NCBI RefSeq assembly: GCF_000017685.1
Contig: NC_010602.1
Span: 3,049,001-3,113,000, forward strand
DNA from: Leptospira biflexa serovar Patoc strain 'Patoc 1 (Paris)'
GTDB taxonomy: Bacteria > Spirochaetota > Leptospiria > Leptospirales > Leptospiraceae
DNA length: 64,000 nt
Direction: 5' to 3'
Both the position numbers and the translations under genes were made by a program. Numbering within the stretch: position 1 is the first letter of the stretch; each line of letters begins with the position of its first letter. Under the pieces are notes generated by a model. It did no database searches. It saw only the letters and a program-made list of their open reading frames with translations, and had not been told where the DNA came from. Positions 52,541 through 60,669 of the stretch are shown here, in pieces.

Positions 52541-52918
52541 ATGAAACTCACTTCACTCATACTCACTGGTTTTGTGGCAGTAGAACATGTTTTCATTTTG
52601 GTATTGGAAATGTTTTTATGGAAAACAGAATTTGGAATGAAGGTATTCCAACTCACACCGGAAACTGCAGAAATCACAGCAAAGCTGGCAAAAAACCAAG
52701 GATTGTACAATGGATTTTTAGCAGCAGGACTTTTTTGGGCCCTCTTTTTCATCAAAGACCAAAGTCAAAAATTCCAAACCATTTTGTTTTTTCTCATTTG
52801 TGTTGTGGTCGCAGGAATTTACGGTTCAGCCACTGCAAAATTTTCAATTTTGTTTTCGCAAGGTTTGCCTGCATTTTTAGCCTTAGTTGTACATTGGTTG
52901 GCTTATCGTAAACAATGA
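52541..52918 (+). CDS. DUF1304 membrane protein
   Basis: The 125-residue protein has four predicted helices and the DUF1304 signatures: LTGFVAVEHVFILVLEMFLW at the start, KNQGLYNGFLAAGLFWAL in the middle, and VVAGIYGSATAK near the end. The family is widespread and uncharacterised. ATG 52541 has a GGAGG site. Its stop overlaps the sigma factor start as ATGA, so both proteins are probably made from one message. Confidence 0.87.
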   Translation: MKLTSLILTGFVAVEHVFILVLEMFLWKTEFGMKVFQLTPETAEITAKLAKNQGLYNGFLAAGLFWALFFIKDQSQKFQTILFFLICVVVAGIYGSATAKFSILFSQGLPAFLALVVHWLAYRKQ

Positions 52919-53787
52919 TCGAAGATCCACATTCATCTCTTTTAGAGGATTGTTTAAAAGGAAAAACAAAAGCGTTGGAAGGATTGATTCAATTCTTCCA
53001 ACCCAAAATATTTTCTTTGGCATTAAAGTTTTTATGGAATCCGGAAGATGCAGAAGATGCCACTCAAGAAATTTTAGTCAAAGTGATTACAAATCTCGGT
53101 GGGTTTCGTAGAGATAGTAAACTCTCTACTTGGATCTATAAAATTGCAAGTAACCACCTCATCAATGTCAAAAAATCAAAAATTGAGATGAAACAAATCC
53201 ACTTTCGATCCATTCGTGAAGAATTGCATAAAACGCAATCGCCATATCCAATCCAAGCGAGTATAGATACACAAACTTTAACCGAAGAAGAATCTACTTC
53301 CAAAGTTTCGCATATGGTATTACATGTGCAAGTGGCATGCACCTATGCTATGTTACAAGGACTCACTCGCAAATACAGAATGGCATATATATTGGGAGAT
53401 GTATTTTCCATTTCTAGTGAGGAAGGTGGGATGGTGATGGGAGTGCGCCCCGATTCGTTCCGACAATTATTATCGAGAGCAAGAAATCAAATGGAAGTAT
53501 TCTTAGGAAGGGAATGTAATTTAACAAACAGAAACAATCCATGCCAATGTAAAAACAGGATACGTTATGCAACCAAAGTGGGAAGGATCAAGTCTTACCT
53601 CAATTTGTCCGAACAAATGAAAAAAGATGGAAGGTGGAATGAGATCAAACCTTTGTTGCCTGAAACCATTAAAATCCGAAAGGCGGCCGAAATCTTTCGA
53701 AACCAACCAACATTTTTACCAAAAAAAAACCAACTGGAAAGTATTCGAACTTTGTTAGATAACTCGTTTCCATTCTCGGCTCGGTGA
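52915..53787 (+). CDS. ECF-type RNA polymerase sigma factor with C-terminal extension
   Basis: Region 2 spans about residues 20-90 (LIQFFQPKIFSLALKFLWN, then DAEDATQEILVKVI and STWIYKIASNHLIN). Region 4 spans about 140-195 (GLTRKYRMAYILGDVF, SISSEEGGMVMGVRPDSFRQ, LLSRARNQME). About 95 further residues follow region 4, with a Cys group C-x8-C-x-C (ECNLTNRNNPCQCKNR) that may bind metal, then a helical part. No anti-sigma gene adjoins it; the extension could take that role, or the DUF1304 membrane protein coupled upstream could. It overlaps the convergent AraC-type gene by 33 bp. Confidence 0.87.
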   Translation: MIEDPHSSLLEDCLKGKTKALEGLIQFFQPKIFSLALKFLWNPEDAEDATQEILVKVITNLGGFRRDSKLSTWIYKIASNHLINVKKSKIEMKQIHFRSIREELHKTQSPYPIQASIDTQTLTEEESTSKVSHMVLHVQVACTYAMLQGLTRKYRMAYILGDVFSISSEEGGMVMGVRPDSFRQLLSRARNQMEVFLGRECNLTNRNNPCQCKNRIRYATKVGRIKSYLNLSEQMKKDGRWNEIKPLLPETIKIRKAAEIFRNQPTFLPKKNQLESIRTLLDNSFPFSAR

Positions 53788-54651
53788 ATTTCCATAAATT
53801 CGTTTGTATGCCTTTGAAAAAGAAAATGCGGACGCATAACCCACATTTTGCGCAATTTCTTCGAGACCCATATTTCCTTTCTGGAATAATTGTTTTGCTT
53901 TTTCCATTCTAAGTTTTGCCAAATATTCCATCGGGGGAATACCAAGAACATCACGAAATTTGTTGGCTAAGTTAGCTCGTGAAACTCCCGTTTCTTTTGC
54001 TAATGATTCAATCGTCCATTCTTTAGAAAATGCATTATGTAGTTTTTCCAAAGCGTATAGGACTGTTTTATCATGGAATGCTTTGATCCAACCGACAGGT
54101 GAATTTTCTTCTTGTTGTAACCAAATCCGGATCATATAATACAACATAATATCCGTTAATCTTTGCACAATCAAATCAGTTCCTAAATTGAGCTCCAATT
54201 CCTTGGACAAAATTTGGATAAAGTCTTCGAGCGAATGGTGTTTCTGGATACTTGCATAAGGAATCAAAATATAATCAGGTAACTCCAGAAGGAGTGGATG
54301 TACTGGACCATCCGGCACTTCATAACGAACAGAAACAAATGTTGTCACTGGGTTTTGGTCTATTTTTTGATTATTTTTTTCATGTAAAAATCGTTCGATC
54401 GTCACAACTTTAGCTTTGGGATCGGAGAGTAATTCGTGATGGACCCCTCTTGTGATAAAGAGTAAATCTCCTTTTTGCAATGGGATGATTTGTTTTCCTA
54501 TCCTCGCATAACAGCTGCCTTGTGTGACAACATGGAAACCACCACTCCTTTCACATGGAAAATGAAATCCAAAACTTTGAAAGATTTGACCTTTTGATAA
54601 TAAGTCATTTTTCCAACCTGCAGAAAACAAAATGTCCGAAAGTAAGTCCAT
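53755..54651 (-). CDS. AraC-family transcription regulator with cupin sensor domain
   Basis: The 298-residue regulator has an N-terminal cupin (about 30-100, GGFHVVTQGSCYARI, LQKGDLLFITRGVHHELL). The C-terminal AraC DNA-binding domain has two helix-turn-helix motifs (TIESLAKETGVSRANLANKF and LEEIAQNVGYASAFSFSKAY). It is divergent from an NmrA-like gene across 167 bp, the usual layout of an AraC regulator and its target. Its 3' end overlaps the sigma factor gene on the opposite strand by 33 bp. The inducer is unknown. Confidence 0.92.
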   Translation of the reverse strand: MDLLSDILFSAGWKNDLLSKGQIFQSFGFHFPCERSGGFHVVTQGSCYARIGKQIIPLQKGDLLFITRGVHHELLSDPKAKVVTIERFLHEKNNQKIDQNPVTTFVSVRYEVPDGPVHPLLLELPDYILIPYASIQKHHSLEDFIQILSKELELNLGTDLIVQRLTDIMLYYMIRIWLQQEENSPVGWIKAFHDKTVLYALEKLHNAFSKEWTIESLAKETGVSRANLANKFRDVLGIPPMEYLAKLRMEKAKQLFQKGNMGLEEIAQNVGYASAFSFSKAYKRIYGNSPSREWKRVI

Positions 54652-54774
54652 ACCTACTTTTTCCGGAATTTTTCACCAGATGTCTACTCTTTTATACTTT
54701 TGGATATTTTTTTAATATTTTTCGACATAGGAAGTCTAGGTTTCTGTGATACAATTGGATATAGATTAGTGAAG

Positions 54775-54798
54775 GAAATGGATTTCAAATTCCATTTC
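54775..54798 (+). promoter_or_regulatory. Inverted repeat in the leader of the NmrA-like gene
   Basis: GAAATGGA (54775-54782) and TCCATTTC (54791-54798) form a perfect 8-bp inverted repeat with an 8-nt spacer, just before the AAAGGAAA ribosome-binding site. It may be a regulator operator or an RNA hairpin. Confidence 0.45.
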
Positions 54799-54818
54799 AA
54801 AATAAAGGAAATTCAATT

Positions 54819-55667
54819 ATGAAAGTATTTGTTTATGGTGGATCAGGGCTTGTTGGCGGGCACCTCATCAAAGAATTACAAAAAAATGGTCACGAAGTGT
54901 GGGCTGGATCAAGAAAACCAGAATCACAGAAAAAAGAATCCAATCTCACTTGGGTGTATGCTGATTCGAAAGAAACCAAAAAGGGTTTAGAAATTTTAGA
55001 AGCAGTCGATGCAGCTTATTTCTTAAGCCCTCCAGGGGAAACCAATCAGTATGAAATCCTTTCCCCTTGGATCGAAAAAGCAAAACAAGTTGGACTTAAA
55101 AAATTAGTCCTAATGACGGCAATGGGAGTGGATCATGCACCACCTGAAGCACCATTTCGAAAAACAGAAATTTTATTAGAAGGTGCTGGCATTCCTTGGA
55201 ACATCATTCGTCCCAATTGGTTCATGCAAAATTTTAACAGTTTTTGGATCGCAGGAATCAAACAAGACGGGAAAATTTATTTCCCAGGTGGGAATGCAAC
55301 GGTAAGTTTCATTGACGCTAGAGACATTGCTTCTGTTGCTTCTGTTCTGCTGACTACAGATGATTTCGTAAACCAATCAATCACTCTGACAGGAAAAGAA
55401 TCACTCGATCACGTCCAAGTTTCAAAATACATATCTTTCGTGAGCGGAAAAAATATAGAATATGTAGATGTAGATCCAAAAGTATTTGAATCCTCTCTTG
55501 TATCGGCAGGTCTTTCCAAGGACTATGCTGCCTTTCTTGTGATGATTGCAGGTGCTCTGAAAGAAGGATTTGCATCCCCAATCATTGACTCTGTCCAAAA
55601 GATTACAGGGAAGGAACCAGTTACATTCCAGAAGTATGCAGAAGACCATGTGAGTTTTTGGAAATAA
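54819..55667 (+). CDS. NmrA-like NAD(P)-binding protein
   Basis: The 282-residue protein has the N-terminal Rossmann motif VYGGSGLVGGHLIKEL, then VDAAYFLSPPGE, KLVLMTAMGVDHAPPEAPFRKTE in order, IPWNIIRPNWFMQNF and FIDARDIASVASVLL. This is typical of the NmrA/QorB (SDR a5/a7) group, which acts as quinone or NAD(P)H-linked oxidoreductases or redox sensors. It is probably the target of the divergent AraC-type regulator. AAAGGAAA precedes ATG 54819, and a strong terminator follows 22 bp after the stop. Confidence 0.87.
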   Translation: MKVFVYGGSGLVGGHLIKELQKNGHEVWAGSRKPESQKKESNLTWVYADSKETKKGLEILEAVDAAYFLSPPGETNQYEILSPWIEKAKQVGLKKLVLMTAMGVDHAPPEAPFRKTEILLEGAGIPWNIIRPNWFMQNFNSFWIAGIKQDGKIYFPGGNATVSFIDARDIASVASVLLTTDDFVNQSITLTGKESLDHVQVSKYISFVSGKNIEYVDVDPKVFESSLVSAGLSKDYAAFLVMIAGALKEGFASPIIDSVQKITGKEPVTFQKYAEDHVSFWK

Positions 55668-55688
55668 TTTGAAGTTATAGATTCCATC

Positions 55689-55755
55689 AACTCTTATCCA
55701 CATTCCTAGATTAGAAAACCCAAGAGGGATCGTGGATAAGAGTTCAATTTTTTTT
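55689..55755 (+). terminator. Rho-independent terminator of the NmrA-like gene
   Basis: AACTCTTATCCAC (55689-55701) pairs perfectly over 13 bp with GTGGATAAGAGTT (55732-55744). The loop is 30 nt and a run of eight Ts ends at 55755. The long loop is unusual. Confidence 0.75.
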
Positions 55756-55757
55756 GT

Positions 55758-56942
55758 TTATTCTGCAACTAGTACTCGGTTCGAAGCTCCACCTTTTGGA
55801 TCTTCTAAAATATTTCTCAGCAATAATTTTTGAAATGGCACAAAGGCAGATCCACTCACGTTCACATGGTTCTTATAAAACTTTTTAGTTGGAATCACTT
55901 TCTTTTGTTTTAATGTCTTGGGATCATAGATATGAAGACCTGAATTTCGTACCCAAACAAGTTCACCATCTTTCCAAAATCCTAATTTATGACCATGTGT
56001 CCCCCACTTAGATTTTTTCACATCGGATAAGTTAGTTGTATTGTACACCCTTACCTCTCCTGTATCAGCAGCTGCCATATACAAAGATTTTCCATCCTTT
56101 GAAAAACAAATTCCATATGGAACCGAAGGAATCGAAAATGATTGGAATGTATTCGAATCCAATTGAAACAAATAACCTTGTGGGTTTCTGTTTTGAAATG
56201 CTTCCGCATAAGCTGCGATTACGATTTGGTTCGATTCTGCATGGAAGTCTGGGGTATAAGGATAAAACTTGGATCGATATTCTTTTAATTTTGTAAGGTT
56301 TTGATTTTGAATTTTATATATATATGCTGATACATCTTCTGACTCATCATCTTTTAAATCGGCATCCACTGCAAAGGTAAAATATGCGGATTGATCTTTC
56401 GCCGAATACCCAATGTAAGAACTTTGTACAAAAGACTTTTTGTCTTCAGCTGGAATTTCATAAATAGGTTCCACCACATCAATGGAATTAGAATTTAGAT
56501 CCCAACCAACATAAAAATATTTTTTTGCCTTCGATGATTTTGCTTTGTTTTCCAAAACAAAGCCAGCTCGTCCATTTGACTCTTCATAAAACAAAAACTC
56601 ATACACGGTCAAAGGAAGTCGTTTGCCTTTTGTTTCGATTTGACCTAAGAAGTCTGTTGTATGCGCTTGGTAATAAGATTCCAATGGAATTGCTTTGTAA
56701 ATTTTTTGTTTCGATACTGTATCATAAAAATAAATTCCAGGCTCATCAAAGTCAGCTGTTTTCCCAACATAGATCCATTTGCCAGCGTTTACAAAATAAG
56801 GATTACTACCTTCGACAAAGGTTGGTCGTACTTCGAAGTTGGTAGCAAAAGAAAACTCAGACTCAATCGTTTGCGAAAATATTGAACCAACAAAAAAAGT
56901 ACAAAAGATAGAAAACAAACAATATCCAATTTTTGAAAACAT
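55758..56942 (-). CDS. Secreted beta-propeller-like protein of unknown function
   Basis: The 394-residue product has a signal peptide (YCLFSIFCTFFVGSIFS) without a clear lipobox. The mature part has repeated four-strand-like units (NAGKWIYVGKTADFDEPGIY, GICFSKDGKSLYMAAADTGE, LGFWKDGELVWVRNSGLHIY) that suggest a WD/YVTN-type beta-propeller. The C-terminus repeats the phrase VSGSAFVPFQKLLLR. No catalytic motif is seen. It is monocistronic and lies between the NmrA-like gene and lipoprotein member 3. Confidence 0.68.
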   Translation of the reverse strand: MFSKIGYCLFSIFCTFFVGSIFSQTIESEFSFATNFEVRPTFVEGSNPYFVNAGKWIYVGKTADFDEPGIYFYDTVSKQKIYKAIPLESYYQAHTTDFLGQIETKGKRLPLTVYEFLFYEESNGRAGFVLENKAKSSKAKKYFYVGWDLNSNSIDVVEPIYEIPAEDKKSFVQSSYIGYSAKDQSAYFTFAVDADLKDDESEDVSAYIYKIQNQNLTKLKEYRSKFYPYTPDFHAESNQIVIAAYAEAFQNRNPQGYLFQLDSNTFQSFSIPSVPYGICFSKDGKSLYMAAADTGEVRVYNTTNLSDVKKSKWGTHGHKLGFWKDGELVWVRNSGLHIYDPKTLKQKKVIPTKKFYKNHVNVSGSAFVPFQKLLLRNILEDPKGGASNRVLVAE

Positions 56943-57066
56943 GACTCACTCCCTGGGCTACAGCATGGTGGATTACACTACATTAGTTTTATTTTTTTAC
57001 AACTATTGTTTACATAATTTTTTTCAAATTTAAGAAAAGTACCCTACAAAAAAATGAAATCGTCTG

Positions 57067-57096
57067 TTGGCATAGTCAATTCAAACTTGGTAATAT
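57067..57096 (+). promoter_or_regulatory. Probable promoter of LNNPxDP lipoprotein 3
   Basis: TTGGCA (57067-57072), an 18-bp spacer and TAATAT (57091-57096) lie about 20 bp ahead of the ATG at 57119, leaving a short leader. Confidence 0.4.
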
Positions 57097-57118
57097 AAAT
57101 CACTTGGATCGATAGAAT

Positions 57119-58621
57119 ATGTTTCGTTTTCTTTTGGCAATTTTTGTATTCCTTTTATTATCGTGTAAGCTCAACCTGAATAACCCTAATGATCCAAAGA
57201 ACGAAGACTTTTGGGTGCGGACCGTTTTACAATCCTTCCTTTTAAATGATGGATGTAGGAATTTTTCTGCATGGGAAAGACGGTATGGAACTGGTTCTTA
57301 TCTTACTTACGGAACCGATTTTCTATTTTTATCCAATGGTGACATCATCGTTGTTGGTTTTACCGAAGATCCAATCATTCCAGGGGATACAAAAGGGATC
57401 ACGAGTGATTTTCAAGGAACACCTGGGTCAACATTGAACTTATTCCTCCTTCGACTTTCTCGGAGCAATGGAGATATCATGTGGGTGGATTATTTAGGGC
57501 AAGGTTTTAGTAATTTAAATTTTAATCCCCGATTACATCAGTTTACCAATGGGGATCTAGCGATCAGTTTTCTTGCCATTGGAAATGGAATTTCATTACC
57601 GAATATGATCTCTGGAAAGGCGGATGCAAATAAATCCGTTTATTTGGGGAGGCATTCTACCAATGGAAATCGAATTTGGTATACTTATTTAGATTCATTA
57701 GATATCGACAATTACCTTGTCACCACTGTTGATTCATTTGATCAGTTTCATTTTTTTGTCACCTTAGTTGGAACGAATGGACATGCCAGTTTCCCTGAAT
57801 TAACTGCTGTTACCAATTCGTCTCTTGGTTCCACTTCCGACACAGACATTTTGTCCGGAATTGTCAATGGAGAAGGATTAGGCCGATACCAAACTTATAT
57901 CTCAAGTGCAAATAATGATTTTGCATTCAATGTTACCTACGCCAATGGTTTTGTTTATCTGGCAGGGACAACCGCTGGAAGTATTTCTGGATCCACTCAT
58001 CCGAATCCAGGAACAGATAGACCTTTCATTACTAAGCTAAACGTAAACACAGGGAATCGTGAATTTCTAATATATAATGGCCATTCCAGTGCATCGTATG
58101 GAGATAGCAGACAATTAATTGTCAGCCAAAATGCGATCTTACAATTGGTAACGACCAATTTATCATGGAGCTCATTGGTGAGAGAACCAATGCAAAGTGA
58201 TACAGAACATTATGCCTTCGCACAATATGATCTGAGTGGAAATTTACAGTGGTTATCTTTTCTTGGATCTGATCTTGGAGATATCGCAATCTTTGAAGAA
58301 CCTCCTACGATCTTAGATTTGACTACGGGTTTATGGAGAAATCGATCTAGAGTACCGAATACGATCAGTCGGTATTCTTCCGGATCGGCAGTTTCAACAG
58401 GAGAAGGCTCCAGTACTTACCAAATAGCGGACGTTTACATCCAACCAAACAATGGTACCTTTGAAAAAATTCGGTATTCATCGAATTTGACAAGTCCAAC
58501 AATCAAACGTACTGACCAGATGAAAGAGTTATGTACAGGTAAATTAGGATATATGGATCGAATCTATACAACAGGAAGTACCACTCCTACACAACTAGGG
58601 ATCCAAACCTCTTTGGAATGA
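57119..58621 (+). CDS. Lipoprotein, LNNPxDP family member 3 (beta-propeller-like)
   Basis: The 500-residue product has lipobox FLLLSC and mature N-terminus CKLNLNNPNDPKNEDFW. It is closest to member 1 at 48977: both have NDGCRNFSAWERRYGTGS-like segments (member 1: SDPCLNFKTWKKTYGTGT), NGDIMWVDYLGQG, and a C-terminal LCTGKLGYMDR (member 1: VCSGKIVRLNY). Repeats such as LSGNLQWLSFLGSD continue the propeller pattern. The 6.6 kb between copies holds unrelated genes. Confidence 0.75.
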   Translation: MFRFLLAIFVFLLLSCKLNLNNPNDPKNEDFWVRTVLQSFLLNDGCRNFSAWERRYGTGSYLTYGTDFLFLSNGDIIVVGFTEDPIIPGDTKGITSDFQGTPGSTLNLFLLRLSRSNGDIMWVDYLGQGFSNLNFNPRLHQFTNGDLAISFLAIGNGISLPNMISGKADANKSVYLGRHSTNGNRIWYTYLDSLDIDNYLVTTVDSFDQFHFFVTLVGTNGHASFPELTAVTNSSLGSTSDTDILSGIVNGEGLGRYQTYISSANNDFAFNVTYANGFVYLAGTTAGSISGSTHPNPGTDRPFITKLNVNTGNREFLIYNGHSSASYGDSRQLIVSQNAILQLVTTNLSWSSLVREPMQSDTEHYAFAQYDLSGNLQWLSFLGSDLGDIAIFEEPPTILDLTTGLWRNRSRVPNTISRYSSGSAVSTGEGSSTYQIADVYIQPNNGTFEKIRYSSNLTSPTIKRTDQMKELCTGKLGYMDRIYTTGSTTPTQLGIQTSLE

Positions 58622-58681
58622 AGGTTCCTTCTGTTTAAAATTTCAGTGAGATGATTGGTTTTTTAGGATCAGAATTCGAGT

Positions 58682-59101
58682 CTAATCCGATTGACAAGAA
58701 TCTATTTTTTTCAACTCATCGTAGAGCCAAACGGATGAAGGAAATTCTTTCCCATTTGGAAAACGGATTTTATAAGGAGTTCCAGATAAAAATGATTTTG
58801 TCGCAATTTTATCGATGAAGAGTTTTGCAGTCCAATCTTTTGGATCTGGTGCAAAAAAAGAATTTTTAGCTTCTTTTAATTTGTAACGCAAATGATTTTC
58901 AGCATCTTTAGCTAGATGAGTTTCTCCATTACGGATGAAACTACCATTAAAATTTCCAATGGTTTTTAATAGGATTTCTATTTTTGTTTCTTCCGAATTT
59001 GGTTTGCATGATTTTGGATTAGAAGATAATGAAAAAAAACTCAAAAAACTAAAAGAAACAAAACAAAAGATCAAACTGGATCTTGATACAAACTTTCTCA
59101 T
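58682..59101 (-). CDS. DUF5329-like secreted protein
   Basis: The 139-residue protein has a long hydrophobic signal sequence (LIFCFVSFSFLSFFSL). The mature domain matches the DUF5329 pattern: EIEILLKTIGNFNGSFIRNG as separate blocks (IEILLKTIGN, FIRNG), then HLAKDAENHLRYKLKEAKN and SFLSGTPYKIRFPNGKEF. These small periplasmic proteins have no known function. Two Cys (one before, one near the C-terminus, IDSCQSD) could form a disulfide. It is monocistronic. Confidence 0.72.
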   Translation of the reverse strand: MRKFVSRSSLIFCFVSFSFLSFFSLSSNPKSCKPNSEETKIEILLKTIGNFNGSFIRNGETHLAKDAENHLRYKLKEAKNSFFAPDPKDWTAKLFIDKIATKSFLSGTPYKIRFPNGKEFPSSVWLYDELKKIDSCQSD

Positions 59102-59146
59102 AACACTGAACTATTGACAGAATTACTTATGAATGAATATGATCAA

Positions 59147-59824
59147 TTAAAATAACATGGGCTCAGAAAGTTCGGGCACTGCATCTATAAATTCACTCGA
59201 ATATGTTTGAATCAAACTTCGGATTTGTTGTTCTTCGGAAATTTTTGGATCCAACCACTCCTCCCAGCAGTCTTCCGTTAGGTGGACGGGCTGTCGACCT
59301 TGGTTCCCACCAGAATTATGGATTTCTTTCATCAACTGATTTCCCTCTTGAGTTAAAATGCTAAACCAAAGCTGATTCGTTGATTGGTTGGGAACATTGC
59401 CATAAATACCTGCAAAACAAAAACTTTCACCAGACTTGGGAAATATTTTATACTTTACCTTTGTACCTTTTTCCGACTTCCATTCGTTAAAGTAGGACGC
59501 CGGGATGATGCAACGTTTGCATTTTGCTGCACTTGACCAAAATGAAGTGGCAAATAACCTCTCTTCTCTAGTGTTAAAGATAGGTTTGGGAGACCATTCT
59601 GGTTGGATACCCCATTGCATTGAATCTAATATGATTTCGTTTGTATTTGGTTCCGAATGGATGACTGGCGCAAAGGCACTGGGATAAAATTCTAAATTGG
59701 GAGAACGTCGAAACGAATCTTCTACCTTTTGGATATCGAATACTTGTGTCCCTTGAATCAAACGGATCCATTTTTCCGTGCCATCTTTCAATTTGATGAT
59801 CGTATATCCAAATCTTCCGCACAC
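59147..59824 (-). CDS. SRAP/HMCES-family abasic-site processing protein (YedK-like)
   Basis: SRAP proteins crosslink to abasic sites in single-stranded DNA through Cys2 and protect them during replication. The 225-residue product reads MCGRFGY at its start, so the catalytic Cys follows the initiator directly. The GTG at 59824 must therefore be the true start. Other conserved elements are QWGIQPEWSPKP, NTREERLFATSFW, RCIIPASYFNEWK (catalytic Glu) and the C-terminal HNSGGNQGRQPVHL, where the usual H-R-MP segment is altered. It diverges from the TetR gene. Confidence 0.9.
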   Translation of the reverse strand: MCGRFGYTIIKLKDGTEKWIRLIQGTQVFDIQKVEDSFRRSPNLEFYPSAFAPVIHSEPNTNEIILDSMQWGIQPEWSPKPIFNTREERLFATSFWSSAAKCKRCIIPASYFNEWKSEKGTKVKYKIFPKSGESFCFAGIYGNVPNQSTNQLWFSILTQEGNQLMKEIHNSGGNQGRQPVHLTEDCWEEWLDPKISEEQQIRSLIQTYSSEFIDAVPELSEPMLF

Positions 59825-59898
59825 AATGAATCAATTGAACTTAATTCAAAATAATTGCAAACCAAGATTTTTAGTTTTTGATCCTCTTTTCGAAATCG

Positions 59899-59933
59899 TG
59901 ACCAAAAGTCATCTAGAATTGACCTTAAGTCAA
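59899..59933. promoter_or_regulatory. Tandem palindromic operators before the TetR gene
   Basis: TGAC-CAAAA-GTCA (59899-59911) and TTGAC-CTTAA-GTCAA (59919-59933) are two matching palindromes with centres 21 bp apart, two helical turns. This is the layout expected for cooperative TetR binding and autoregulation. They may also affect the divergent SRAP gene. Confidence 0.65.
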
Positions 59934-59982
59934 TTTCAGTTTTTTTATAGCAAATTTTTAATTAGATTCTTACATTGGAAGT

Positions 59983-60669
59983 ATGAGTCGAGCACAAGTA
60001 ATAGAACGTTCCCCTAAAAAGAGAGCTGTTTTAGAGAAAGATAAACTTTCGAAACGTACTTCGATCATTCAAGCAGCAGCAACCTTACTCCAAAAAAAAG
60101 ATTGGGCAGAACTTTCAATGGATGAAGTTGCAAAACGAGCAAAAATCGCAAAAGGTACTTTGTATTTATACTTTCCTACAAAAGAAGATCTTTGCCTTCG
60201 AATTCATAGTGCCGATTATGAATCTTGGTTTATGGATTTAAATGAATTTTTAATCAATACTCCAAAAATGAATGCGGATATATTTTCCAATTGGTTTGTG
60301 AATTCCATGGATCGTCACTCACGATTTTTAAAACTTTTACCCATCGTACCAACGATACTGGAAAAAAATGCAAGCATCCAAACGATTCGTGAATTCAAAA
60401 CTAATCTAAAAAATCAAATCACATCCGTTTTACCACTGATCATTCAATATTTTCCTTTTCTCACAGAACAATCAGGTTTTTTATTTTTGATGCAATGCCA
60501 TGCATTGGCTGTAGGTTCTTGGTCACATGGTTTTCCTTCCAACCAAGTAAAAGAAGCAGTGAAAGATACAGAACTCGAAATGTTTGTATTGGATTATAAA
60601 AAATTTCTGGAAATTTCGATTTTAAATTTGTTAAAAGGACATTCTAGTCCCCAAACCCAAACTATTTAG
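59983..60669 (+). CDS. TetR/AcrR-family transcription regulator
   Basis: The 228-residue repressor has an N-terminal TetR domain (about 22-75: TSIIQAAATLLQKKDWAELS, MDEVAKRAKIAKGTLYLYFP, TKEDLCLRI). The ligand-binding domain after it is all helical and hydrophobic, with a few aromatic clusters. Two palindromes 50-85 bp upstream are likely operators. The target set is not visible beyond itself and the divergent SRAP gene. Its 3' end overlaps the convergent sulfatase gene by 8 bp. Confidence 0.92.
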   Translation: MSRAQVIERSPKKRAVLEKDKLSKRTSIIQAAATLLQKKDWAELSMDEVAKRAKIAKGTLYLYFPTKEDLCLRIHSADYESWFMDLNEFLINTPKMNADIFSNWFVNSMDRHSRFLKLLPIVPTILEKNASIQTIREFKTNLKNQITSVLPLIIQYFPFLTEQSGFLFLMQCHALAVGSWSHGFPSNQVKEAVKDTELEMFVLDYKKFLEISILNLLKGHSSPQTQTI

